5,049 nucleotides of DNA, from contig JACRCB010000119.1 in the NCBI GenBank assembly GCA_016219165.1, positions 1-5,049 of the forward strand, read 5' to 3'. The notes beneath the pieces were generated by a model, which saw only the letters and a list, made by a program, of their open reading frames with translations, searched no databases and had not been told where the DNA came from. This stretch comes from Deltaproteobacteria bacterium. GTDB lineage: Bacteria > Desulfobacterota > GWC2-55-46 > DRQE01. Shown here one piece after another: positions 1 to 5,049 of this stretch (positions within the stretch are counted from its first letter, which is position 1; the number at the start of each line of letters is the position of its first letter). Made by a program: the position numbers and the translations under genes.

Positions 1-111
1 CCCGGAAAGACCTTTTACCTCCATCTTAAGGAGTGTGAGTTCAGGTTCAATAACCGAAAACAAAATCTGCACCGGTTGGTACTGAAAATTTGTAGGGAGA
101 AACCTTTATAA
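1..111 (+). CDS. Transposase C-terminal fragment, IS1595 family (ISXO2/IS1016-like), truncated by window edge
   Basis: Frame 1 is open from the first base to a TAA at 109-111, giving 36 residues. They include YLHLKECEFRFNNR (residues 6-19), then a basic and leucine-rich tail ending in REKPL. From memory of the family, a YLxLKECEFRFNxR segment followed by a short Leu/Lys tail is the usual C-terminus of IS1595-family DDE transposases (ISXO2-like domain). In that domain the segment lies just after the last catalytic acidic residue. The catalytic residues and the N-terminal zinc ribbon would lie left of the window, so whether the gene is intact cannot be judged. The stop codon falls inside the terminal inverted-repeat region of the element, as expected for a compact IS. 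The family assignment rests on recalled similarity over a short stretch and no search was run. Confidence 0.72.
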   Translation, partial: PGKTFYLHLKECEFRFNNRKQNLHRLVLKICREKPL

Positions 112-156
112 AAAGGGTCCTATTCTAGTCAAGACCCTTTACAAAAAGGTTCTCTC
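97..156. repeat. Subterminal long hairpin of the IS right end
   Basis: An imperfect inverted repeat has arms at 97-119 and 133-156 around a 13-nt loop. The inner stem is a perfect 8 bp (AAAGGGTC with GACCCTTT). A second helix pairs AACCTTT (101-107) with AAAAGGTT (144-151) through a few mismatches, and GAGA (97-100) pairs with TCTC beyond one bulged base. By eye about 20 of 23 positions pair. It occupies the same place, relative to the terminal 15-mer, as the perfect palindrome at 2851-2886. It could slow or stop transcription leaving the transposase, but no clean T-tract follows, so it is not called as a terminator. Confidence 0.75.
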
Positions 157-225
157 AAGATACTTTTTCAGAGATTCCTTAAAGGAAAGTTTTCCCGGAA
201 ATATTTTTCAACCCGAGGCCATCTT

Positions 226-2649
226 ATGCGTCCCCTCGTATGGATAGTAATATCCTTCTGCCTCGGCCTCTTAGGCTCCAGCTATCTTAAACCCGGCTAC
301 GAGGTTATACTTCCGTTCATCCTTTTTTCTTTTATCCCCATAATCGCCGCCTCGTTCAGAAATTCGCGGATAAGGCCCCCTTTCTACCTGCCACTTTTTT
401 TCTTCACAGGCGCGCTCTTTATCCTTCCGATGGTTCGTCCGGCTCCGGGGGGCAACAACATCAAGAATTTCATCCGCCATAAGACACTTCAGAGGGTCGA
501 GGGGGTGGTGGAAGGGGTGGCGGAAGCCGATGCCGACGCCGTCAGGGTTTACGTGGATGCGAAGAGGGTTTTTACGGACGGTTTCTGGCAGGATACGGAA
601 GGGAAGGTCATTATAAACGCCGAGGGGCGCCCGGATGTCAGGAGCGGCGATATGGTCTGGTTTATGTCGAGCCTCAAGGAGCCGAGGAATTTCAATGACA
701 GCGGAGAGTTTGACTACGAATGGTGGTCCAGGACGAGGGGCATAGACGCGCGGGGCAATGTTAAAAGGGGCCTTCTCGTAAGGGTCGAGGAAGGCAGGGG
801 GTTTTTTAACCTGATAGACGGGATAAGGGGCGGCGTGAGGGAGTTTATAGATTCCTCGGGTTTTGAAACTGGCGCGATAATAAAGGCCCTTGTCATAGGA
901 GAAAAAGGCAGTATAGCGGATGAAACGAGAGAGGCCTTCATAAGGTCGGGCACGGCGCACATACTCGCGATTTCAGGGCTGCATGTAGGGTTTGTCGCAT
1001 ACCTATCTTATCTTTTCTTTTTCTGGATATTCAGGAGGAGCGAGAGGCTCCTTCTCGCCGTAAATGTAAAGAAACTCGCATGGTTCATGTCGTTTTTTCC
1101 GGTCTTCTCTTACGGGCTCATCTCGGGGTTTTCCGTTTCAACCCAGAGGGCCGTCATAATGGCCGGCGTTTTGGTGCTTACGGTGCTCATAGGAAGGCTG
1201 AGGGAGATTTACTCCGCGGTTGCGTTTGCCGCGCTTTTGATACTCGCCCGCGAGCCCGGGGCGTTGTGGGACGTCTCCTTTCAACTTTCTTTTGCGGCCG
1301 TCATCTCGATAATATACCTCGTGCCGCGCATGAACTCCCTATGGCCTTCTTCTCTTCCGCAAGGGCAGGATAAAACCCCGGTAAACCGGATAAGGAAACT
1401 CGTTAACGGGATGAAGATGCTTTTCCTAATATCGGTTGCCGCGGGTTTGGGTACTTACCCCCCTCTGGCGTATCATTTCCACAGGGTCTCGCTTGCGGGT
1501 TTCATTGCAAATATGTTTGTTGTTCCCATTACCGGGTTCATCATCCTGCCGCTTGCCCTGATTTCCGTTCTTGCCGCGATGTTTTGGAAGGGGTTGGCAA
1601 TTTTCCTCATCGGGGCCGCGGATACCTTCCTTTACCCCGTCGTATGGATTGTGAAATTCCTCTCAGGCCTCCCGTACTCCTCCTTATGGGTGGCTCGGCC
1701 GACAATCCTTGAAATAATCATTTTTTACTCCATCATCCTATGCGCCCCGATGGTGAGGAAGAGGCGCGCGGCATTGTTTTTATTGGTATCTCTTGGAAGT
1801 CTGTTTTTCCTTGAAAGGGGATGGCTCTATTATGAAGGCCCGCTGCGGGACGGCTTGAAGGTTACGTTTGTAAGCGTGGGTCAGGGTGACGCGGCGCTTG
1901 TCCTCTTTCCAGCAAGCGGCCTAAGCCGCGGCAAAAGGATGCTCATAGACGGGGGCGGGAGCCTCGGCGCCGGGTTCGATGCCGGGGAGGGGATAATCGC
2001 GCCGATGCTCTGGAAGGAAAGGATTAAAAAGGTCGATTACATCGTGCTCACCCATCCCCAGAGAGACCACATGGAGGGGCTTAAGTTCATAGCGGAGAAT
2101 TTCAGCCCCGAAGAATTCTGGTGGAGCGGGATAGGGGAACTTCCGCCGCGGTTAAGGGATGTCCTCCGGGAAAAAGGGGTGGAGGTTAGGACAATCGGCT
2201 CCGAGTCCCCCGCAACGGTAATAGACGATGTAAGGGTGGATTTCCTGAATCCCCCGAATGCCTACCGGGACGAAGGGCTTGAGATAAACAACTCATCCCT
2301 TGTCTTGAAACTTACCTACGGAAAGCGGAGGTTTCTCTTTACAGGGGATATAAAGGAAAAGGCAGAGGGTCTTCTCATGGGAAGGGATATAAGGGCAGAC
2401 GTATTGAAGGTCCCCCACCACGGAAGCCGTTTTTCTTCAACCCCCTCTTTCATCGACAAGGTAAATCCGGAGGTCGCGGTAATATCAACGGGATGGATGA
2501 ACAACTTCGGATTCCCGCACGGAGAAACGCTCAAAAGGTACGGAGAAAAAGGGATAACCCTTTACAGAACCGACATGGACGGGGCGGTGACCGTAGAAAC
2601 GGACGGCGAGAGCCTGGACGTCAAGACCTATTTGACCGGAACGCAATAG
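226..2649 (+). CDS. comEC: ComEC/Rec2 family DNA-uptake channel protein
   Basis: The product (807 aa) is an inner-membrane protein that passes transforming single-stranded DNA into the cytoplasm. All three family parts are present. The first is an N-terminal membrane stretch (about 4-71) with a soluble OB-like DUF4131 domain (about 80-190). The second is a multi-spanning Competence domain (about 215-530) with the hallmark HILAISGLHVGF (245-256). The third is a C-terminal metallo-beta-lactamase domain (about 543-800). Motifs in that domain are VGQGDAALV (551-559), LIDGGG (573-578), THPQRDH (609-615), FTGD (705-708), KVPHHGS (728-734) and the late His in FGFPH (H765). Length is typical for Gram-negative members. 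Gln612 stands where the classical HxHxDH motif has its second His. The OB domain has no cysteine; the only two in the protein are Cys12 and Cys506. ATG 226 is the first start after the TAA at 109 in this frame, and GAGG (215-218) lies 7 nt before it. An IS end sits directly upstream, so the native promoter may be displaced. No other competence gene is visible. Confidence 0.95.
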   Translation: MRPLVWIVISFCLGLLGSSYLKPGYEVILPFILFSFIPIIAASFRNSRIRPPFYLPLFFFTGALFILPMVRPAPGGNNIKNFIRHKTLQRVEGVVEGVAEADADAVRVYVDAKRVFTDGFWQDTEGKVIINAEGRPDVRSGDMVWFMSSLKEPRNFNDSGEFDYEWWSRTRGIDARGNVKRGLLVRVEEGRGFFNLIDGIRGGVREFIDSSGFETGAIIKALVIGEKGSIADETREAFIRSGTAHILAISGLHVGFVAYLSYLFFFWIFRRSERLLLAVNVKKLAWFMSFFPVFSYGLISGFSVSTQRAVIMAGVLVLTVLIGRLREIYSAVAFAALLILAREPGALWDVSFQLSFAAVISIIYLVPRMNSLWPSSLPQGQDKTPVNRIRKLVNGMKMLFLISVAAGLGTYPPLAYHFHRVSLAGFIANMFVVPITGFIILPLALISVLAAMFWKGLAIFLIGAADTFLYPVVWIVKFLSGLPYSSLWVARPTILEIIIFYSIILCAPMVRKRRAALFLLVSLGSLFFLERGWLYYEGPLRDGLKVTFVSVGQGDAALVLFPASGLSRGKRMLIDGGGSLGAGFDAGEGIIAPMLWKERIKKVDYIVLTHPQRDHMEGLKFIAENFSPEEFWWSGIGELPPRLRDVLREKGVEVRTIGSESPATVIDDVRVDFLNPPNAYRDEGLEINNSSLVLKLTYGKRRFLFTGDIKEKAEGLLMGRDIRADVLKVPHHGSRFSSTPSFIDKVNPEVAVISTGWMNNFGFPHGETLKRYGEKGITLYRTDMDGAVTVETDGESLDVKTYLTGTQ

Positions 2650-2686
2650 AGGAGTATACTCTTAAGGAAACTCTGAAAAAAGCACT

Positions 2687-2724
2687 TTTGGGGGAAACTT
2701 TCTGTAGAAAGGTTCTCCCCCAAA
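2687..2724. repeat. Left subterminal hairpin of the foldback element
   Basis: TTTGGGGG (2687-2694) pairs perfectly with CCCCCAAA (2717-2724). Inside this, AAC-TTTC pairs with GAAA-GTT with bulges at 2711 and 2715, leaving a tiny TGTA-type loop. It matches the position of the palindrome in the right arm but is G/C-rich at its base. Bases differ from the right arm while pairing is kept. No T-run follows it on the + strand, so it is an unconvincing terminator for comEC although it is well placed for one. Confidence 0.75.
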
Positions 2725-2741
2725 CCCCTTTCCAAAGACTT

Positions 2742-2830
2742 TCAGTTATGGGTAGCTGCCCCACCCGCTTATTTTTGTTAATAAATTCATATAGTTTTCC
2801 GGTTAGGGTGGGGCAGCTACCCATAGTTGA
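2742..2830. repeat. Central 25-bp inverted repeat (stem-loop)
   Basis: The arms are 2742-2766 and 2806-2830. The inner 20 bp (TATGGGTAGCTGCCCCACCC, 2747-2766) are perfectly complementary to 2806-2825. The outer 5 bp contain two differences, both G-T pairs that would still pair in RNA. The loop is 39 nt (2767-2805) and A/T-rich. The G/C-rich arms stand out against the A/T-rich flanks. A transcript crossing here would form a very stable hairpin, but only a mixed sequence follows the 3' arm, so termination is uncertain. Confidence 0.92.
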
Positions 2831-2850
2831 CTAAAAATTTTTGAAGAGAG

Positions 2851-2886
2851 TTTGAGAGAAACTTTTTATAAAAAGTTTCTCTCAAA
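2851..2886. repeat. Perfect 36-bp palindrome in the right arm of the foldback element
   Basis: Positions 2851-2868 are the exact reverse complement of 2869-2886, with no loop and no mismatch. The arm reads TTTGAGAGAAAC followed by TTTTTA. The sequence is A/T-rich in the centre and GAGA/TCTC-rich outside. It ends 27 bp upstream of the DUF4124-protein start codon and so would sit in that gene's 5' leader if transcription enters from comEC. A second short palindrome, AAAAATTTTT, lies just upstream at 2833-2842. Confidence 0.95.
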
Positions 2887-2913
2887 AGAATTAATCAGAG
2901 ATTCCTTAAGGGT

Positions 2914-3432
2914 ATGAGGACTTTAGCGTTTGTATTTATAATATTATCCTTCTTGGCATCGAGCGTCTCGGCGGCGTTATACTATTGGATTGACGAGAAG
3001 GGCGTTATCCACATAACCGACGTCAGGGAAAAAATTCCTCCCGGCTATAGGGACAAGGCAAAGGTGATGGAATCCGGGGAGGAAAAGCCCGGCGAGCCCG
3101 GCGTGGAACCCCCGGTAACCCAGCCGAAGGAAAAAGAGGAAGTCTACGGCGACCATCCCCTTTCGTGGTGGCTCAGCAATTTAAGGAGAAAAGAAAAAGA
3201 GATAGAGAACGGGGACAAGGAATTGGAGGAGAAAAGCCGCTATATAGAGGTGTTTGAAAAAGGCAGGAGGATAGGCCAGATATACACGGACGAAGAGGCG
3301 GCGGCATATATTAAGTATAAGGCAGACATACCGGATATAGGGAAGAGGATAAAAAATCTAAAGGAAGAACTCGCGGACCTTAGAAGGAAGGCGACTTACT
3401 ACGGGGTGCCCAAGGAGATAAGGGGGGAGTAA
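2914..3432 (+). CDS. Exported DUF4124-domain protein with C-terminal helical region
   Basis: The product (172 aa) has a signal peptide at residues 1-20 (short basic start, hydrophobic 4-14, SVSA before the likely cut). A DUF4124-type segment follows (about 22-53, LYYWIDEKGVIHITD). In this family the short WxDxxGxxHxTD motif occurs near the N-terminus of many periplasmic proteins of unknown function. Residues 54-76 are a Pro/Glu-rich linker, and 84-160 are highly charged and probably helical or coiled-coil (RRKEKEIENGDKELEEK, IKNLKEELADLRRK). The mature protein should be periplasmic. No enzymatic motif is seen and the role is unknown. ATG 2914 is the only start that gives a complete signal peptide. 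The nearest Shine-Dalgarno-like bases (AAGGG, 2908-2912) are too close for good initiation and belong to the mobile-element end. An intrinsic terminator follows about 90 bp downstream. Confidence 0.85.
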   Translation: MRTLAFVFIILSFLASSVSAALYYWIDEKGVIHITDVREKIPPGYRDKAKVMESGEEKPGEPGVEPPVTQPKEKEEVYGDHPLSWWLSNLRRKEKEIENGDKELEEKSRYIEVFEKGRRIGQIYTDEEAAAYIKYKADIPDIGKRIKNLKEELADLRRKATYYGVPKEIRGE

Positions 3433-3523
3433 GCCCGAGCCTGTAAGAAGCGTATCTCCGGAAAGTTTGCGCGCTAAGCCTCTATACGTTACAAAAAATC
3501 CGGTTTCCAGTTTTTTTCATCCG

Positions 3524-3549
3524 GAGGGCGTTATGCCCTCTTTTTGTTT
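3524..3549 (+). terminator. Rho-independent terminator after the DUF4124 gene
   Basis: GAGGGC (3524-3529) and GCCCTC (3535-3540) form a perfect 6-bp stem around a 5-nt loop (GTTAT). TTTTTGTTT follows directly. It lies 91 bp past the DUF4124-protein stop and 37 bp before the next start codon, so it should end that transcript and separate it from the hydrolase gene. Confidence 0.9.
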
Positions 3550-3586
3550 ATGCACCTCCTCGATGGAACGGAGATGACGCGCCGGC

Positions 3587-4558
3587 ATGCCTCTTGAGGA
3601 AATAGCGAAGAAAAAGATGCACCACGGCCATAGCGGCAGGTTTTTCAACCCGTGGTCAAAGGGGAAGAGAAGGGGGGTGTTTGATTTCCTCCGATGGCGG
3701 TTTTCAAGGAACCCCTATGAGGAGGAAAAAAAGAAAGCGGTCCGGTTTAACGTCGTCAGGCCGGATTTCGGGGAACTTGATGGAAACGGCTCCGATTATG
3801 CCGTATGGCTCGGCCATTCGACGGTCTTTATGAAGGCGGGCGGGAAAACAATAATCACAGACCCGGTCTTCCAAGACATCGATTTGTTCATAAAAAGCAT
3901 AAAGAGAAAAACCCCTTTTCCGGTTAACCCCGAGGAACTCCCCGGCATCGATTATGTCCTGATATCCCACGGCCATTACGACCATCTCGACACAAGGACG
4001 GTAAGGTTTTTGAAGGAGCGTTCCGACCCTTTTTTCATAACCGGCCCGGGCTATGAGCGTTACTTTGCCTCCCTCGGGATATCAAGGCACATCGTTCTCG
4101 ATTGGTGGGAGCAATACGCGGAGGGGGATATAAAGATAAGGGCTTTACCCGTCCAGCATTGGTCGAAGAGGCTTTTTTACGGGACGGATAAGATGCTCTG
4201 GTCGAGTTTTCTCCTCGAGCATGGAAAGAGGAAGTATTACTGGATAGGGGATTCCGGTTATTTCGAGGGTTTTAAGGAGGTCGGCGGGAAGTTCGGCCCG
4301 GTGGACGTTTTATTCGTTCCCGTAGGCGCGTATGAGCCGAGGTGGTTTATGGAGACTTACCACATGAATCCCGAAGAGGCGTTCAAAACCGCGCAGGATG
4401 TGAGGGCGAAGACCTTTATCCCTATACACTGGGGGACATTCGACCTGACCGATGAGCCTCTGTGGCTTCCGATGAAACGCCTGAGAGAGGTCTATAAGGA
4501 AGGCACGGGCCCGGCGTTAAAGGTATTGGAGCACGGAGGGCATTTTGCCGTTCCGTGA
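3587..4558 (+). CDS. NAPE-PLD-like metallo-beta-lactamase-fold hydrolase
   Basis: The product (323 aa) is a predicted soluble zinc hydrolase of the Lactamase_B_2 type, with no signal peptide or membrane segment. The N-terminus reads HHGHSGRFFNPW (12-23), and WLGHSTV (74-80) and TDPVF (91-95) follow. The metal-binding motif is SHGHYDHLD (127-135; H128, H130, D132, H133). Further candidate ligands are H191 (PVQHWS), D222 (IGDSGY) and H281 (PIHWGTF), and HMNPEEA lies at 259-265. This order matches the N-acyl-phosphatidylethanolamine phospholipase D family, whose animal member releases N-acylethanolamines from membrane lipids. Substrates of bacterial relatives are mostly untested, so a phospholipid substrate is an inference. 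All expected ligands are present. ATG 3587 is the first start in frame after a TGA at 3575-3577. GGAG (3570-3573) is 13 nt upstream, rather far. Met11 (3617) is an alternative start with no better ribosome site. A terminator just upstream implies its own promoter, which was not found. Confidence 0.9.
   Translation: MPLEEIAKKKMHHGHSGRFFNPWSKGKRRGVFDFLRWRFSRNPYEEEKKKAVRFNVVRPDFGELDGNGSDYAVWLGHSTVFMKAGGKTIITDPVFQDIDLFIKSIKRKTPFPVNPEELPGIDYVLISHGHYDHLDTRTVRFLKERSDPFFITGPGYERYFASLGISRHIVLDWWEQYAEGDIKIRALPVQHWSKRLFYGTDKMLWSSFLLEHGKRKYYWIGDSGYFEGFKEVGGKFGPVDVLFVPVGAYEPRWFMETYHMNPEEAFKTAQDVRAKTFIPIHWGTFDLTDEPLWLPMKRLREVYKEGTGPALKVLEHGGHFAVP
4532..4557 (+). other. Possible hairpin at the 3' end of the hydrolase gene
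   Basis: CACGGA (4532-4537) pairs with TCCGTG (4552-4557) and GGC (4539-4541) with GCC (4547-4549), with a small internal loop. It overlaps the last codons and stop. No T-run follows, so it is at most a weak or Rho-assisted 3' structure and could simply be a by-product of the coding sequence. Confidence 0.3.
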
Positions 4559-4589
4559 ACTCCGCCATTCGCGCTCGTGCGGCCATATG

Positions 4590-4618
4590 TTGACATTATC
4601 CTTAAGCAAGGATATATT
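4590..4618 (+). promoter_or_regulatory. Sigma70-type promoter for the exported helical protein
   Basis: TTGACA (4590-4595) matches the -35 consensus exactly. After a 17-bp spacer, TATATT (4613-4618) differs from the -10 consensus at one base. The start of transcription would be near 4625, giving a leader of about 50 nt before ATG 4675. The spacer contains CCTTAAGCAAGG (4600-4611), whose outer four bases are inverted, but this is too short to call an operator. Confidence 0.72.
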
Positions 4619-4662
4619 CCAATGGAACGTTTTTCACAAAGAAAGGCTTCGCGTAAACCAAA

Positions 4663-4670
4663 AAGGAGGA
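4663..4670 (+). promoter_or_regulatory. Strong ribosome binding site
   Basis: AAGGAGGA, close to the full anti-Shine-Dalgarno complement, ends 4 nt before ATG 4675 and fixes that start. It is by far the best ribosome site in the window, which with the promoter suggests high expression of the downstream gene. Confidence 0.85.
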
Positions 4671-4674
4671 AAGG

Positions 4675-5049
4675 ATGAAAAGAATCGGATTGGCGGCAAC
4701 CTTGGTCTTATTTTTTGCGGTTTGCATTTTCGGCACTTCTTATGCCGCCGGGCCTGTGAAAGGTAAAATATCAGGCCCAAGGAAGGCGGTTTTTTTAAGA
4801 ATGCAGATGTGGAAACTCTGGGAAGACCACATCACATGGACGCGGAATTATATTATAAGTTCTCTTTCGGGCCTTGAAGACGCCGATAAGGTTAGAGAAA
4901 GGCTTCTTAAAAACGGGGATGACATCGGGAACGCCATAAAGCCGTTTTACGGAGACGATGCCGGGAAAAAACTGGCTTCTTTACTCAGAGACCATATAGC
5001 GGGTGCCGCGGATGTCGTCAAAGCGGCCAAGGCCGGCAAGGAAAAAGAC
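4675..5049 (+). CDS. Exported helical protein of unknown function (family often labelled 'acetylglutamate kinase'), 3' end missing
   Basis: 125 codons are visible and the frame is still open at the window edge. Residues 1-24 form a signal peptide (MKR start, hydrophobic 5-20, TSYA before the likely cut). Cys17 does not lie in a lipobox. The mature part looks all-helical, with conserved-looking blocks LWEDHITWTRNYI (48-60), RLLKNGDDIGNAIKPFYG (76-93) and LLRDHI (103-108). I recall this pattern (W-xx-H-xx-WTR, then LL-N-x-x-DIG-x-x-x-x-x-YG, then LL-x-x-HI) from a widespread family of small proteins. Many database copies carry the name acetylglutamate kinase, but nothing here resembles the amino-acid kinase fold, and an exported protein could not act in arginine synthesis. 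The histidines at 52 and 107 could bind metal, which is speculation. It has its own strong promoter and ribosome site. The last residues seen are AAKAGKEKD, which is probably near the C-terminus. Confidence 0.8.
   Translation, partial: MKRIGLAATLVLFFAVCIFGTSYAAGPVKGKISGPRKAVFLRMQMWKLWEDHITWTRNYIISSLSGLEDADKVRERLLKNGDDIGNAIKPFYGDDAGKKLASLLRDHIAGAADVVKAAKAGKEKD

Larger units (their letters stand above)
1..182 (+). mobile_element. Right end of an IS1595-like insertion sequence (partial)
   Basis: This joins the transposase tail to the terminal sequence downstream of it. The end is defined by the exact 15-mer TCAGAGATTCCTTAA at 168-182, which recurs at 2895-2909 and, inverted with one mismatch, at 2662-2676. 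Upstream of that 15-mer, TTCTCTCAA occurs at 150-158 and again at 2877-2885, with the same 9-nt spacing to the 15-mer. Similarity to the 2656-2915 element seems to begin near position 78 (the GTACTGAAAATTT region) and runs to 182. The exact outer boundary and the target duplication cannot be fixed because the left end is outside the window. The comEC start codon lies only 43 bp beyond. Confidence 0.6.
2656..2915. mobile_element. Foldback MITE-like element filling the comEC-DUF4124 gap
   Basis: The whole gap is one imperfect inverted repeat of about 260 bp, with arms at about 2656-2766 and 2806-2915 and a 39-nt loop. From outside inward, each arm holds a terminal repeat (CTTAAGGAAACTCTGA at 2661-2676; its partner at 2895-2910 differs at one base), a subterminal hairpin (2687-2724 left; 2851-2886 right), an AAAC-rich and T-rich segment, and a 25-bp inner arm. 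The outer repeat, hairpin and spacing match the IS end upstream of comEC (about 78-182), so the element looks like a non-autonomous derivative of that IS type. It encodes no transposase. The right arm (about 2832-2871) vaguely resembles a decayed transposase 3' end with stops. It begins 7 bp after the comEC stop and ends in the next gene's start codon. GTAT flanks or overlaps both ends (2654-2657, 2912-2915) and may be a remnant target duplication. Confidence 0.72.

Noticed and set aside
25..39. CTTAAGGAGTGTGAG resembles the outer end of the mobile element and could be a left terminus paired with 168-182.
   Set aside because: Only the first 8 bases match the terminal repeat, and the sequence lies inside the transposase reading frame.
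271..960. A 229-codon open frame on the minus strand opposite comEC.
   Set aside because: It lies wholly antisense to a well-supported comEC, and its translation shows no recognisable domain. High-GC third positions of the sense gene explain it.
2767..2805. A promoter in the A/T-rich loop of the foldback element (TATAGT near 2790).
   Set aside because: No acceptable -35 hexamer lies at 16-18 bp spacing.
2493..2834. A 113-codon + strand frame overlapping the comEC end and the foldback element.
   Set aside because: It runs through comEC in the wrong frame and then through inverted-repeat DNA. The peptide has no family resemblance and no ribosome site.
2653..2918. An 8-bp target duplication, as expected for IS1595-type insertion.
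   Set aside because: The flanking octamers (2653-2660 and 2911-2918) agree only at GTAT, four of eight positions. Part of that match may be terminal repeat instead of duplication.
3563..3597. Earlier starts (ATG 3563, ATG 3574) for the hydrolase or a leader peptide.
   Set aside because: ATG 3563 is in frame but hits TGA after four codons, and ATG 3574 is in another frame and ends within eight codons. Neither has supporting context.
4545..4766. A 73-codon + strand frame across the hydrolase end and the promoter region.
   Set aside because: It overlaps two better genes in a different frame, covers the promoter, and has no ribosome site or recognisable motif.

Overview
The window comes from a Gram-negative bacterium. 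The support is a ComEC/Rec2 channel protein, a DUF4124 periplasmic protein and a signal-peptide helical protein, with strong AGG (Arg) and ATA (Ile) codon use. That codon use and gene set recall uncultivated Desulfobacterota or Nitrospirota, but the lineage is only a guess. All recognisable genes lie on the + strand. No rRNA, tRNA or CRISPR array was seen.

Layout. Positions 1-111 hold the last 36 codons of what looks like an IS1595-family (ISXO2/IS1016-like) transposase. Its right terminal region, with a long hairpin, runs to about 182. A full-length comEC follows (226-2649). The gap from comEC to the next gene (2656-2915) is almost entirely one foldback element. It has two inverted arms of about 110 bp around a 39-nt loop, and its outer ends share an exact 15-mer with the IS end upstream of comEC. 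It therefore looks like a non-autonomous (MITE-like) relative of that IS. Next come a secreted DUF4124/coiled-coil protein (2914-3432) whose start codon sits on the edge of the element, a clear intrinsic terminator (3524-3549), and a NAPE-PLD-like metallo-beta-lactamase-fold hydrolase (3587-4558). A near-consensus sigma70 promoter (4590-4618) then drives an exported helical protein (from 4675) that runs off the right edge.

How the genes relate. ComEC would carry transforming single-stranded DNA across the inner membrane. No other competence gene is visible, and nothing in the sequence ties the other three genes to ComEC. The terminator and the promoter divide the window into at least two or three transcription units. 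The most unusual content is the pair of related mobile-element ends bracketing comEC, not the protein genes, which all fall in known families.
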